Origin: Syncephalis fuscata
Taxonomy: Eukaryota; Zoopagomycota; Zoopagomycetes; Zoopagales; Piptocephalidaceae
Assembly: GCA_025786725.1 (NCBI GenBank)
Contig: JAHLTZ010000017.1
Coordinates: 1 to 64,000 of the forward strand
DNA length: 64,000 nt
Direction: 5' to 3'
Numbering within the stretch: position 1 is the stretch's first letter; every line of letters begins with the position of its first letter. Positions 24,038-36,423 of this stretch are shown here, one piece after another. Position numbers and translations under genes: made by a program. The notes beneath the pieces are model-generated. The model saw only the letters and a program-made list of their open reading frames with translations, was not told where the DNA came from and did not search any database.

Positions 24038-24215
24038 AGTTGTTGTTATTGTTGTTGTTATTGACTAAGAAAGACAAGACTGTAGAACAGCAAGAATAGG
24101 TGTGTGACTAGAGAAAGAGAGAAAAGTTAATGTTGTTTTTTTTCTTCTTTCTTTCTCTCACGCACTCTAACTGTTCTTCTACTTTACTACTATTATTATC
24201 CTTACTACTATTGCT
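24038..24215. promoter_or_regulatory. Short shared divergent promoter
   Basis: Only 178 bp separate the start codons of PabAB (-) and the 218-codon ORF (+). It holds GTTATTGTTGTT repeats, a GAGAGAAAGAGAG stretch and a pyrimidine-rich half (TTTTCTTCTTTCTTTCTC). No specific operator recognised. Confidence 0.5.
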
Positions 24216-24872
24216 ATGGTACCTGATACTGCAATGAATACGACGGCGATGATGGCCAGTGATGTATCATCGCTATCTCGTTCATCGCTGTTGAAGAAGC
24301 GGGCGCGATCATCGTTCGAATTAGATACATTATCTAAACAAACTATCTGGAATACTCGGGCTATAAACAAACAACCAGCTATTAATGATCTAACTAGTCA
24401 TTACAATAACTGCTCAACTATTACAGCAAATATACGGTTATTAAAACCTTTACCGCCACTATCACCTACACTATTGCCAAAAACAACATGGTTAACTCTA
24501 TCGGATGATGATATTATGGATAGTGATGACGGTAGTAATAGTTTATTATTGCCTGATACATGGGAGATGGAAAGTGATTCTGGATTCTCTTCTTCTACTT
24601 CTTCTTCTTCTTCCTCGGTATCCGCGTTGAAATCAGTTAATAAGTGTTATTTATCAAACATTAGTAAGAAACAAAGACACGCTTCTGTTACTGTCAATCA
24701 AAGTAACAAATATTCTGAGTGTATTTCATCTAAACAACAACAGCGGTTATATTCTACAAGAATGGAAATGACACCACCACAATCACCAAATCAGCCATTC
24801 TTTTTTACAGAAGCTGCTTATCGTCGATTTAGTGTACGGCCTATTACACCTGCACTCAAGGAGTTATTTTAA
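24216..24872 (+). CDS. Hypothetical Ser-rich, disordered protein (218 aa)
   Basis: No family recognised. Single-exon frame starting MVPDTAMNTTAMMAS. The protein is dominated by Ser/Thr/Asn, with an early basic patch (LLKKRARSS), an acidic stretch (LSDDDIMDSDDG), a serine homopolymer around residues 125-136, and a more structured Phe/Arg-rich C-terminus (PNQPFFFTEAAYRRFSVRP). TPPQSP and similar motifs suggest phosphorylation of a regulatory protein; this is inference. Reality is supported by length, a clean start next to a divergent promoter and no stops, but low complexity weakens the case. The first bases after its stop resemble repeat R2. Confidence 0.55.
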   Translation: MVPDTAMNTTAMMASDVSSLSRSSLLKKRARSSFELDTLSKQTIWNTRAINKQPAINDLTSHYNNCSTITANIRLLKPLPPLSPTLLPKTTWLTLSDDDIMDSDDGSNSLLLPDTWEMESDSGFSSSTSSSSSSVSALKSVNKCYLSNISKKQRHASVTVNQSNKYSECISSKQQQRLYSTRMEMTPPQSPNQPFFFTEAAYRRFSVRPITPALKELF

Positions 24873-25091
24873 TTTGAGCCCCATACTTTTTTGGAAATAA
24901 AAGATATGGGACTCAAAGTCCACTTCAACCGAATTTAATGTAAGTATTATCAAATATTAACAAGCTTTATTATAGATTATTCAAGACTAGTGTAATGTTA
25001 GTAATATGTTTATTGTTTTATTCCAAGTAAAATAGTAAAATATGTTATCCTATTATTTTATTTAGTTTATTAATTAAATATAATATTTTCT

Positions 25092-25390
25092 TTTACAGAT
25101 ATAAGCATATTGCAGTTAGTTACATTTAATACTGCTACATTGACACTGTTCATTTTAATAATAATATCAGTAATTTATTGTGTTATTTTCATTACGTTAA
25201 TATTAAACAATTCATTAATAGTTTAATATGATTTGATGTTAAATGACTATATTTAATAACATTTAATTTATTGAACATAATAATGGATGGTGAATGACAT
25301 CAAAGTCTAAACTACTCATCGTAGATTTATGATCCAATATGCATATACTATATTCACTTATATCATAGAATGATGTATAATAGTATAGAC
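25092..25390 (+). repeat. Dispersed repeat R2, copy 2
   Basis: Direct-orientation copy of 5299-5565. After the shared block it continues with CATAGAATGATGTATA, which in copy 1 appears only about 320 bp further on (near 5890). One copy therefore has an internal insertion or deletion with short AT-rich homology at the joint. It lies in the spacer between the 218-codon ORF and the PDH E1-alpha gene, and the related ATAAAAGATATGGGAC block sits directly after that ORF's stop codon. Confidence 0.8.
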
Positions 25391-25529
25391 ATCCATGGTT
25401 GATGATATAGGCGAATGTTAGTATTAAATGTTATTATATTGTTAAATAAACATTGTTATTAAATTAATTAATATTTATATAGAATCATAGATTGAATCAA
25501 TCTATATATGCTGATAGGCATACATTTAT

Positions 25530-26890
25530 TTAATGATAATGATGGGTTTCTTCAATATCACGACCACGAAGCGTTGGTGGTTCGTTGCCTTTACTGTAGA
25601 TTTCCGTGAATAGTTCAGCGTCATCGGGTTCAGCTCCATTTTTGGCTTGTTCTACAGCCTCATCAACTTCAGTGCGGATTTCACGTTCCATTTGCTTAAG
25701 CATAGCTTCATCGGCTACATTGTTATCGAGCAAGCGTTGTTTAAGGCCGGTGATTGGATCGTTTGCACTGCGCATATGTTGGATCTCTTCACGTGTACGG
25801 TAAGTAGTACCTGGATCGGACATCGAGTGACCACCATAGCGGTACGTGACCATTTCAAGCACCATTGGGCCGTGGCCTTCAATGGCATGTTGGCGTGCAA
25901 ATGCACAAGCTTGACGAACGGCTAATATATCCATACCGTTGATCTTGATGCCTGGAATATAGCCGGCACGACGGAAATACTCGGTCGAGGCAGAACTACG
26001 CTTGGCTGATGTACCCATACCGTACATATTGTTTTCGCATACAAATACAACAGGTAAATCCCAAAGTTTGGCCATATTATATGCTTCAAATACTTGTCCT
26101 TGATTGGATGCACCATCACCATAGAGTGCGAATGTGCATGCCTTTTGGTCGAGATATTTTTGCGTAAAAGCATGACCAGCACCGACGGGTACTTGGGCAC
26201 CTACAATACCGTTACCGCCATAGAAATTTCTTTCAAACATATGCATAGAGCCGCCCTTTCCCTTTGACACGCCAAGTTTATTGCCTAGCAATTCGGCGAT
26301 AATCGACTTGACAGATGCACCGCGGACATAAGTATAGCCGTGACAACGATAGGCTGTGATGATAACGTCCTCTTTAGTGATGCCGCGTTCCATACCAACT
26401 GGTACAGCTTCCTATGATATATGCACACACATAGAGCAATATTAAATATTTGTTTTAAATAAAACTATCGTTTTAACTCACCTGACCGGTGCACAAGTGA
26501 CAGAAGCCACGAATAAGCTTTGCCTTGTAAAGACCGTCGGCTGCCATCTCCATACGACGAACCACAACCATTTCACGATACATATCAAGCAATTCCTTTT
26601 TTGAAATGGTTACGGCACGGCTGGGCTCATCGCATTCGTAGACTTCAAACGCTAAATTTGGCAAGTCAATTGTAATCATATCTTGACCATTGACGTCCAC
26701 TTCTGTAGCAAAAGAACGACGCGCCATAGATTGTGCGTTCAATGGCTAAAAATAGTCGTAGAAAAATAAGCGTTTATATTAATGCTATTGATTCAAGATT
26801 TATTGGCAATATTAACGCTACCTTGATCATACCGCGTAATGCGGTGGCTGGGCGACTAGCGGCCGTACGAAATAATGCCTGACGGAACAT
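25530..26890 (-). CDS. PDA1: Pyruvate dehydrogenase E1 component, alpha subunit
   Basis: Mitochondrial matrix enzyme that decarboxylates pyruvate with thiamine diphosphate. Three exons (26822-26890, 26482-26745, 25530-26411) join in frame. The N-terminus (MFRQALFRTAASRPATALRG) is a basic, acid-free mitochondrial presequence. Seen: RRMEMAADGLYKAKLIRGFCHL, GQEAVPVGMERGI, RCHGYTYVRGAS, GKGGSMHMF, the thiamine-diphosphate motif GDGASNQGQVFEAYNMAKLW through ENN, and the regulatory phosphorylation loop YRYGGHSMSDPGTTYRTREEI. Full length at about 400 residues, no frame break. Its beta partner is not in the window. Confidence 0.97.
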
Positions 26891-27348
26891 GATTGTAAAG
26901 CGCGACAATAACCAAAATAGCGCAGTGTATGCGGAGTAGTATCAGGTAGATTCAGCAAAAGTGTTCCACCTATTTGCACGTACACGTAACCAGCCGGTTA
27001 CTGTTGTTTCTTAACAAAAGAAGAAGAGGAAGCAAGGAAAGGAAGAAAGAGCTGGAAAGCGATTCCTGTATTGAAAGAAAGAAAAAAATGCCCACTAATC
27101 AATTCATCATATATATATGTGTGTGTGTGTGGAGATGAGGCCATGCTTGATTTTATTTTGGGGACATCATGTAAATGTGTAAGACTATACAAGTGCAAGT
27201 CAATTAAAATGTGATTAGAGTCGAATAGATTTTTACTAATGATAAGAGTGATCTGTAATAGAAAGTAAGAGTGGGAAATAGGTTTATCATTATCATAGTA
27301 ATAAAATGTACTATAGTGCAATTGTATATTTTAACGCATTGTTTGTTT

Positions 27349-28617
27349 TTACTCCGATTGTCCAGCATTGGCCACATCATCGGAGTCAACGCGGAATTGT
27401 TCCATCCAAGCGCGTACGCGTTCATAAACCATAAATGTGATAGCTTGACCTGGTGCCACACGTAATATACGAGGTGTAAGACCCTTGTAGAAGGCAGTGT
27501 AGCCCTGTAATAATGGCAAGTTGTTACATTAGTATTGATAGTGTATTGGTAATGTAGCTGCAAATTACCTCGTTTTTAATAATACCGCTGCACACATTAA
27601 CAAATCGTGTCCAGCCAGATTCTCCTGGTACATATGATGCTCGTTGGATACGTGTTTTAATCGTATCGATTGGCGCATTTGACATAGGACCTATGTTGAA
27701 TTGTTAGTTATTAAGGATAGCTATACCATACAATCATTTACCCATAGCACCGCTAAGACCGCCAATAAGCAAATGTTGATAGCTGGGTAGTTCAGTACGA
27801 TCTGGTTGCCAGGCAAGCAATTTTTTCTTCATTTCTTGGTATGCTGTAAAGTTGACAGCTTGATTTGTGGCTAATTATATCATTCAATAGCTAATTCGTT
27901 AATAAATACTATAGCTACACGTTTACAGTTAAATTACCTTGTCGAAGTGCTGTCAGTGTAACACCTTTGTAAAGAGCGCGAACACCTTCCTCTTTAACAA
28001 TGGTATAGGCGGCGTGTCCTGCATTGCGGTACTTTGGCACATCCAACGGGTCCATCATAGAGTGACGCTGAGCTTGCAAACGGATTTTAATGACATCCAT
28101 TGGCGTTACTACAAGTACAGCCTCAGTTATACCAGCACCTAGACCAGCAAAGAACGTTGCGGTCGTTGATACTTTGCCCGTTTCTTTATTCTTCAAGTAG
28201 CCTTTATACGCCTCGAAACTCGAAAACCGAATAGCCATCTTTGGTACGATGCCAGATACAACGGCACCAAGCCCCTTGTACAAAGCAAGAGGGCCTTCAC
28301 GTTTAACAATATCCACACCAACACCGACAAAGCTACGCTTGGCTGGTGGCTATTTAACGTCATCGTCATTTAATAATAGCTATTAGTCTGCAATTATCAA
28401 TAAGTCTTTGCTATTTGCTTACCTTTTTTAATTGAGCACGACCTGGTGCACCGGCACGCAGTTGCATTCGCACTTTAATCGTATCTAATGGATGGCAGGC
28501 CATCGCCTCCATAAAACCGGCCGTACCACCGGCTACCAAGTGAACAGAGAGTGACTTTTTCTGAGTAGCAGACCGACTGGCCTCTGCTGGCTTTGCTGCT
28601 TCATTTTTCACGGTCAT
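27349..28617 (-). CDS. SFC1: Mitochondrial succinate/fumarate carrier (Sfc1/Acr1 type)
   Basis: Inner-membrane carrier of the SLC25 family exchanging cytosolic succinate for fumarate, important for growth on C2 compounds. Three tandem ~100-residue repeats each carry the carrier signature: HPLDTIKVRMQ, TPMDVIKIRLQ and APIDTIKTRIQ. Subtype blocks fit Sfc1: GLGAVVSGIVPKMAIRFSSF, GAGITEAVLVVTPMDV, HAAYTIVKEEGVRALYKG and PRILRVAPGQAITF. Starts at 28617 (MTVKNEAAKPAEAS); at least five exons, the last ending NAGQSE at 27349. No frame break. Same strand as the PDH gene, about 460 bp apart. Confidence 0.93.
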
Positions 28618-30132
28618 GGTGAATGTATAAGTAGTAGCTTATTAATTATAGAAATAAAGCGTAACGTATGCTTAAACCGCAAGTTAAGCCTGAAATAATA
28701 CGTAGTAATACGAATGAGCGAGATGACGCGTGCACGAATCTTAAAGAATTAATAGTTCCAAAGAAACAGGCGTTAGCGATAAACGTAGACGTGTACAAAT
28801 AATAGACAAACAGATACAGGCGGTCAACGAATAATGTACGCGTGCCCACACACTCGGCGGTAGCAGTGGCAAGCGGGCGGGGAAGTGTAGCAAAGAAAAA
28901 GTTCCAATAGAAAGCGGAAAGCGGAAAGAGAAACAAATAGCGCGATAGGTTTTAAATAGGGATCAAGCACTCTTCGATGTTTCTATGTGTGTGTACCCTG
29001 GCAGTGAAGCGTGGGATACTGCTGCTATGGACGGCAAGAATAAAAAGAAGACTACGCGTATCGCCGTTTAAACCGGCATTGGCAAATCCGACTCATCGCT
29101 TTGCCAACGCGTGACATTCACGTGAAGTATTGCCTGTGCTATTCCGGACGATTTCGGATCTCGTATTCGGCATTGCCACTATAAATAATAGGCGTGCTAT
29201 GAAAATAACTGATTCTATCCTATAAAGATGCTAATCTGATTTGTCTTAATCAATGGTTACTATGTGTGGTAGATCTCTGTTTTATTGTGTGCTTGATCAG
29301 TAGTTTGGATCTTAACAGAATGATGTTTAATTCTAAAAAGAGATGTAACGGAGAGTATCTAATTTCCGTAAAGATATGCTTTGTATGACTATGAAAATCT
29401 GTTTGTGTTTGCATTCAATAGCGTATTTATTATATATTTATTTAGATTATTAATAATTAGAGGAGTTTTAAAATGCCACTAATAATTAATGCCATTATTC
29501 ATATATTGCTAAATATTTTCTGTCATAAAAATATTGTAATCAATTAATAGCGGCCATCATAAAGGTACTACTGCATTACAACATTTTGAAGATTTTTTAT
29601 TTATAATAGTTTGTTTATTCATAGTCTCTATAGGTGTATATTATCATTTAAACACTTGATTCGTATTAAATATTATAATTAATCGTATTGGAATACAACT
29701 ATGCACACATTATTCAATTTAGCACTATTGCCAATAGTTTGCTTATTTAGTTATCTTATTTGCTTCTGTTATTGTTGTTACACTAATATCCAGTTATTTT
29801 AACAATTTAATCTAATTTGTGGTCTGAATGGCTACATTTAATAATATTTGTGCAACTGATTCACATATTCTTTCTATTGAACATGGAACTGTGCGATGAA
29901 TGGTATTAATAATCAAGCCATCTTCATAAACACATTATAATTATTGTTATCTGACGCATATTTATTTTATTTATACTTATTCTATCACATGTCAGTTTAT
30001 TATATGTTGAAAACACTCTATTCAAAACTGTTGAATTTTATTACTAGCACTATTTATTATACATTCGACTATTTGCTTAGTTAAATTGAAATAATTATAT
30101 GAATCATTCAAAGCACTATAAAGTGCTACGTT
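28618..30132. other. Spacer, about 1.5 kb
   Basis: Promoter side of the carrier gene. The first 350 bp are GC-balanced with purine-rich AAAGCGGAAAGCGGAAAGAG at about 28912; the rest is AT-rich with stops in all frames. No repeat copy, RNA gene or protein recognised. Confidence 0.5.
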
Positions 30133-30594
30133 TTATAATATGGCTAGAATTATTTTAAACGCCAAAAGCTCTAATAAAAATAAAGTAAAACTCAACTGTG
30201 GATGTGACTGGTGCCATGTGCGATGTTTGTTAGAACAAGTGACAATTACTGGTTTGATATTAAAGCAATACATGTGCCCTAGTTGGACAATAACTTGGTC
30301 AGCTTTTACTAGCACAATTGTGCTAAAATAATCGAAGCAATAGCCATAGAATTGCGATACTCTATCGAATAGCGGTTGTGTAACAATCAGCTTGAATGTA
30401 AAGCATGCGCCCAATATATTTGAAACTTCTTTGTTCTCATATGCATCCATGAAGAAAGCATGGAGTTTAGCATGCGGTGCAAACACACAAACACGGTTTA
30501 CTGCTCTTTTCAACAGAGTAGCCTTGAATGTCACATGAGTGCAAATAACATTTATTAGTGTCGTGCTGAATGGTGTATTCACCCAATCTGTCAC
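30133..30594 (-). CDS. Possible hypothetical protein (153 aa), weak
   Basis: Open frame on the minus strand, starting MTDWVNTPFSTTLINVICTH. No family recognised. It is rich in Phe, Val and Cys, with a central hydrophobic segment and a hydrophobic C-terminus (SFTLFLLELLAFKIILAIL). It could be an exon of a real gene, a decayed fragment, or chance in AT-rich DNA. It would be divergent from the membrane-protein gene at 30728 with about 130 bp between starts. Confidence 0.25.
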   Translation of the reverse strand: MTDWVNTPFSTTLINVICTHVTFKATLLKRAVNRVCVFAPHAKLHAFFMDAYENKEVSNILGACFTFKLIVTQPLFDRVSQFYGYCFDYFSTIVLVKADQVIVQLGHMYCFNIKPVIVTCSNKHRTWHQSHPQLSFTLFLLELLAFKIILAIL

Positions 30595-30727
30595 TTATTT
30601 TATTACTTTGTATTTGTCTCCAACACTCGTGTTATTTGTAATACTGCTTACTAGGGCCAGCAGAGCTGCTCTACTTTGTCATAATCAATCCGTATTACCA
30701 ATCGCCCACCTTTACTAATCAATCAAT

Positions 30728-32400
30728 ATGCGTTTTCTCAACGTTCCACATGAGCCCACCTCACTGGTGATATCACGTTTCCTATTTTTAGCTATAGGAG
30801 TCATTGGGCTATCTTTAATCGCAAGCCTAGAAATAGCACATCTAACCGAACAAAAAGATGTTTATCAAGTGGAATATAATGTTCAGCCACTTGCTCTACC
30901 AACTATATTATTTCGATCAATAGCAGCGCCTAATGTAGTTTATTTTTACAATTTTGGCGTTATGACTACATCAGGATTCAACGAATACGGCATGTTTAAA
31001 ATTGATGATGCAATCAAATCTGTCGAATGGAACCAGAATGTAACCGACTCAAGCTATCAAACTCGGGATTGGAAGCGAGTATCGCGTAGGAAAATGGTAT
31101 CCCCATCACTAAACAACTCAGAACTTGATATGAAGATTATAAATCCTAATCTTAATCATGTTTTTGTTCCCAAATTTCAAAGCAATTCAGAAAAGACTAG
31201 CATAGGCAACAAACTTATTACTAGACTTCATATGAGAATCAAAGCAACTATCCCAAATGATGAAATATCTGCCACTATGAAAATTCCTAATTTTCAAGTC
31301 GATATGTTTGTTATCGATAATCCTGATTTACTTGATCCAAAAAAACATACCAAGCCATTTGATTTGGCTATACTTAATTCCAAAGCTCGGTTTACTATAA
31401 AAAGTGGAACCAATGTTATGTTTGATTTTATCGAAAGCCACATGGAAAAAGGTAATTACACCAAAAAAATGTACGATTTCGGAGTTTATGAGCAACCGGG
31501 GCAAGATTCAACGGCAATAGAGTTCACCATTGCTCCTCGTAACGAACCATCTGCCGATAACGATAATTTTATGGTAAAGAAGGAAATTGCCCGACGCCCC
31601 GTCAGTGTATTCCAGGCAATTGGTGCAATTGGTGGTGGTATATCAATGTTTATGGCTGTGTTTGCTATACTATTTGGCCAACGTCGTCTCCGCCCATGGG
31701 GAATCATCCAGCGGTATCTTATGCGCAGCAAGATACTTAGTCTTTTGCCACAGTTTATGGTCAGCATTAAATCCTCTTATCGTCCTAAATTTGAGCGAGA
31801 ACCGGATAACGGATTGGCACACTTACATGTGTTAAATCCATATAAATTAGGTACAAAAATTAGTTCAATGCCTGTTTATAATACACATCGATCAAAATCA
31901 CCAAATAACGATACATCTGAAAATATACCGACTATAACAATTAATTGTGATAATGAGAATCCACGCACTGCTGATACTCGTACTAGCGAAATCAGTGAAC
32001 TTAAAGCAATGATGAATACGCAAATGGAGCAATTCACAATAATGTCAAATCGACTTGCAACACTTGAAAGTAATCCGAGTGCAAATAGCAGTATTATTAT
32101 GCCAACTCAGCCTGCAACATTTGAAAGTATCGATAAAATAGCAGTATTATTATGCCAACTCAACCTGCAACATTTGAAGGAAATTTAAGTGTGAATAGTA
32201 ATAGTATGATGCCAAATTTATTAATGCCGTGTAATATGAATTCATCGAATACTTCGACTGCCCAGAGTAGTAAAATATCTTTATCTACATCTGAGGCGTT
32301 GCCGATTGAAACTCGCGTAGCAAGTCTTGAGGCTTTTCAATATCGACTAGGAACATTTTATTTAGCATCTGATTTATTTAAAGACACTTCGTTTGAGTAA
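30728..32400 (+). CDS. Local membrane-protein family, member 1; one frame break
   Basis: Unrecognised family with three members in this window (others at 57568 and 60755). Layout: short cytosolic N-terminus with HEPTSLVISRF, a membrane helix (about 17-37), a ~270-residue exposed domain with several Asn-X-Thr/Ser sites, a second helix (GAIGGGISMFMAVFAILFGQ), then the family signature RRLRPWGIIQRYLMR and a long Ser/Asn-rich cytosolic tail ending EAFQYRLGTFYLASDLF. The tail contains a ~50-bp tandem duplication (32086-32190, IIMPTQPATFE twice). The frame is lost inside it at GATAAAATAGC (32131-32140); one more A puts the second copy and the conserved end back in frame. Single exon. Confidence 0.7.
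32086..32190 (+). repeat. ~50-bp tandem duplication within a coding region
   Basis: AATAGCAGTATTATTATGCC and the following bases to CATTTGAA occur twice in direct succession, with one substitution (CAGCC versus CAACC). The joint carries the poly-A run where the reading frame breaks. Confidence 0.85.
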
Positions 32401-32902
32401 TATTTACACTGATTTATCTAATTATATTTGTAGTAATAATTATGTACTCAAAATTGAGAAATAGCATGCTATTACTATTTAATCATTAAAGTAATTTTAA
32501 CTAACTATTAGTTACTACATATTTATTTATTTAAGCTAATGGGCAATCGTTTTATCTTAAGAACATGTTAATATAATAATAGCAACAGAAATAAGCGAAA
32601 ATTAAACAGATCACTGATATTATTATTATTAAACGACTCAGTGTGCCGTAGTTGTATCAAATGCAATTAAATTTATATAATGTGTATTATTAATGGAAAA
32701 GAGGACAGCGCGTTCAATTGCACCGATTTTCTGACGCGTTAATTGTTTTTTCGTTTTTCTCCTTTTTGAAATTCCCATTACGTTTTTATTCATTTTACCG
32801 ACAAAAACATTTGTCTTATTTAATAACAACAAACCAGTAGTCTAGTATTGACTACCATTTCAAAACAATAGTATTCACGTTGATCTCGCTTTCATTCCAG
32901 TC

Positions 32903-35900
32903 ATGACCGTTGCCTCCAACACAACGGAGAATACTCTAAATACTATAGCTAGTATACAGATTCTTAAACAAGCCTCCTTTGAAGCCACTGCTGCTATTTC
33001 AAACATGAATGACAGTGCTATTGATAATTCAGACAAAGAAGATGGCTCACATGAACTGCAAATGGGACTACCCAATGACGTGGTAACAGCGAACGACGCA
33101 GAAGAAGCAGCAGAAGTTGTCGATGGCGTCGTAGTAACAGAGAATATGCTCAAGGAAGAGACAGCGTTGCGAGATGCATCAAAAAAGGACCACCTTAAAC
33201 GTTTAAGACAACAAGTAAAGTACAGCCAAGTTTATTAATCCATTACTAACTTGATAATGCTAGGCAGTAGAACAGTATGCTGAACTTACAAACCACCAGC
33301 AACGCCACAATCGACTGCATTTCTTGTTGGAAAAGTCAGCAATTTATTCAAACTTTTTAGCCGAAAAGTTGGAACGACAGCAGAAGACGGCCAGAGAAAC
33401 TGCCGAGCGCAAAGAACAGCAGTCGGCAGTAAAATCCGATAATGCAACGACGGAAGCATTGGCTACGGCACCACTTCGTCGATCAGTTCGTTCGGCACAA
33501 ACCGATAATACCGCGACCGCTGAAGATGAAGCAAAAGTAGTCGATAATGCCAAAAAGAAGCGTACAGCGGCCAGTGGAAAGAAACGAGCCAACGATACAC
33601 AATCAGATTATAATTTAGCTGACTATGTAAATGCTGATGTAAGTAGTAAATAATATAAATAGTATGGTAGTAATAGTCGGTGTCTATTATCATAGGATTT
33701 GGCCAAAAGACGCAAGACTGGGCCAACTGACGATAATAGTGAAGTTGAAACCGTGGATGAAGCAACAGCTGAGCATCTAGGCACGGCTACACTGCAGCCT
33801 AGCCGATCTACACGCCAACCAGCACTCATTTCTGGTGGTATTCTTAAGGAGTATCAGTTAGCCGGCATGGAATGGCTAGTATCTCTTTACGAAAATGGAT
33901 TAAATGGAATTTTAGCTGTAAGTTTATATTTATATTAATACAACCAGTTAATAGCCGTTAATTAGGATGAAATGGGTCTTGGCAAGGTAAATACGATTGA
34001 TTAGCATGTATGATATAATTATTTGTAATGATTAACTTGTAATAGACGCTGCAGTGTATTTCATTCATTGCCTATTTACGAGAACGTAGTGTTTGGGGCC
34101 CATATTTAATTACGGCGCCACTTTCCACGTTGGCTAATTGGGTCTGTGAATTTAAACGGTAAGTTATTTACATTAATCATCCAATGGATTGATTAAATTA
34201 CGTAAAAATAGATTTGCACCATCTATTCCGGTCATTCTTTATCATGGTACACCGGATGAACGTCAGCATTTGCGTAATAAGAAAATGCGTAAAATGAATC
34301 CAGATACTTTTCCAGTAATTGTTACTTCATATGAAATGATTATCAATGACCGTAAATATCTTGAGGTAAATTACAACTATATATATATATGAATAGTAAA
34401 TTAAACTATTATTTATTAGAAATACGAATGGAAATATATTGTTGTTGATGAAGGACATCGTATTAAAAATCTTAACTGCAAGCTGATTCGTGAATTAAAG
34501 GCATGTCGCAGTGCCAATCGTCTTTTATTGACGGGTACACCGTTGCAAAATAACTTGGCAGAATTATGGTCACTACTTAATTTCTTATTACCAGATATTT
34601 TTGATGATTTAGATAGTTTTCAAAGTTGGTATGCTTAACACTAAAACTTAATTATCAACTGCTAATGATTTATAATTATGTTAGGTTCGATTTCTCAGAT
34701 TTGAATGATAAAAGCGGACAAGAGCGTATTATGGGAGAAGAGACAGAGTCTCGTGTAGTAACTAAACTGCATCAAATTCTTAAGCCTTTCCTACTTCGTC
34801 GATTGAAATCAGATGTTGAACATATGTTGCCTAAAAAGCGTGAATATTTATTGTATGCACCGTTATCTGCAGAACAGCAAGAAATATACGATGCCATTGT
34901 AAATCGACGAATTAGAGAATATTTAATTGAAAGAAAATTGAATGGATTACAAAACAAGACATTAGCACCGGCACCATTAGTTGATAATGCAACAGATGAA
35001 GGTATAACATATTATATACATATACATATATATATAATAGTATTACGCATAGCTAATTTATAATTATATCAATACAATGATAGATGAACAGCGAAAGAGT
35101 GACCGTTTAACACACCAGGCCGGCTTGATTATAATGAGACTATTAGCGATGATGCTTATCTTCGGCGTTTGGAAGATTCAATTGAACAGTCAGCTGAAGA
35201 GGATAAAAACGAGATAAGGCGCCAGAAAAAGGAAGAGGCTGAGAAACGAGACAATGCTGGTAAGCTATTAAATAATTGATAATAATAATAATAATAATAG
35301 ATTATTAATACAATACTTGTTCAATATATTAATGCACATATAAATACATGTATATATATATATAGTCAAAGCAGTTAATCGAATGAAATTACAGGCTCGT
35401 CTTGTTCAAGTACTCAAGGCATGCAACCATCCACTTCTATTCAGTGATGAGCCTTTGCCACAAACTATAACAGCCAGTGTAGCCAAATCACTCGTGGCAT
35501 CCTCTGGTAAAATGCGTCTACTTGACCAACTCTTACCAGCTCTATTTGCCCATGGTCATCGAGTACTTATTTTTTCTCAAATGACTCGTATGCTAGATAT
35601 TATTGAAATATGGGTCAGAGAAGTGAAGAAGTGGAATATGTTCCGTATTGATGGTGCTGTTAAACAAGAAGATCGTCGACGTATGATTGCCGAGTTTAAC
35701 CGTGATAAATCAATGAAATATCCATTGTTTCTACTAAGTACACGATCAGGCGGCCTTGGTATCAATTTGACAGCTGCTGATACAGTCATTCTATATGACA
35801 GTGATTGGGTAATTAGTAATGAACATGTATATTAGTAATCATACTAATACAGCAAATAGAATCCTCAAATGGATCTACAAGCTCAGGATCGTGTACATCG

Positions 35901-36423
35901 TATTGGACAGACACGCCCTGTCATTATTTATCGACTTGTCACGTCTAATACGTTGGAATCACGCGTATTAGAATGTGCTACAGCAAAGCGTAAATTGGAA
36001 AAGTTGGTCATTCACCGGGGTCGATTCAGAGATGCTCTTGATAGAAATACCGCTACTACTCCACTTGGTATGAAAGAGTTGGCAGAGATTTTATTAGAAA
36101 ATGAACTTGAAACGGTAAATCGTCATGAATTGGATACAAATACGGATGAATTGATTACAACAACTACACGGTCATCTCATACTAAAGAACGGCCATTATT
36201 ATCGCCATCTGACCTGGAGAAGTTGCTGGACCGATCTGATGAAGCATATCAACGAGAATTGGATGCAAAGCAACATGGATCAGCAGGGACAGCTGCTACT
36301 GACTCAGCAGCATCTTTATCATCAAGTGCCTTTAGTATTGTACCTTCCGCACGTATTGATATTCACTCACTGCATGATACCACCACTCATCAAGATGTAT
36401 CGCTAGATTCTCCAAGCTCATAA
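32903..36423 (+). CDS. LSH/HELLS/DDM1-type SNF2 chromatin remodeler; one frame break
   Basis: SNF2-family ATPase linked in other eukaryotes to DNA methylation, heterochromatin and repeat control. About ten exons. N-terminal acidic/Lys-rich region with the LSH motif [20 protein letters not shown], then [15 protein letters not shown], Walker A DEMGLGK (split by an intron), [58 protein letters not shown] and, in helicase lobe 2, [25 protein letters not shown] and [22 protein letters not shown] plus the N-terminal motif favour LSH over ISWI. In the exon at about 35090-35275 the frame slips at 35105-35113 (TTTAACACACC); one extra base gives [19 protein letters not shown], which joins the next exon in phase. 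C-terminal tail Ser/Thr-rich. Confidence 0.92.

Noticed and set aside
27204-27563. 119-codon minus frame at the 3' end of the carrier gene
   Set aside because: Wrong frame; the carrier's own last exon (GYTAFYKGLTPRILRVAPGQ...) occupies the same bases in another frame.
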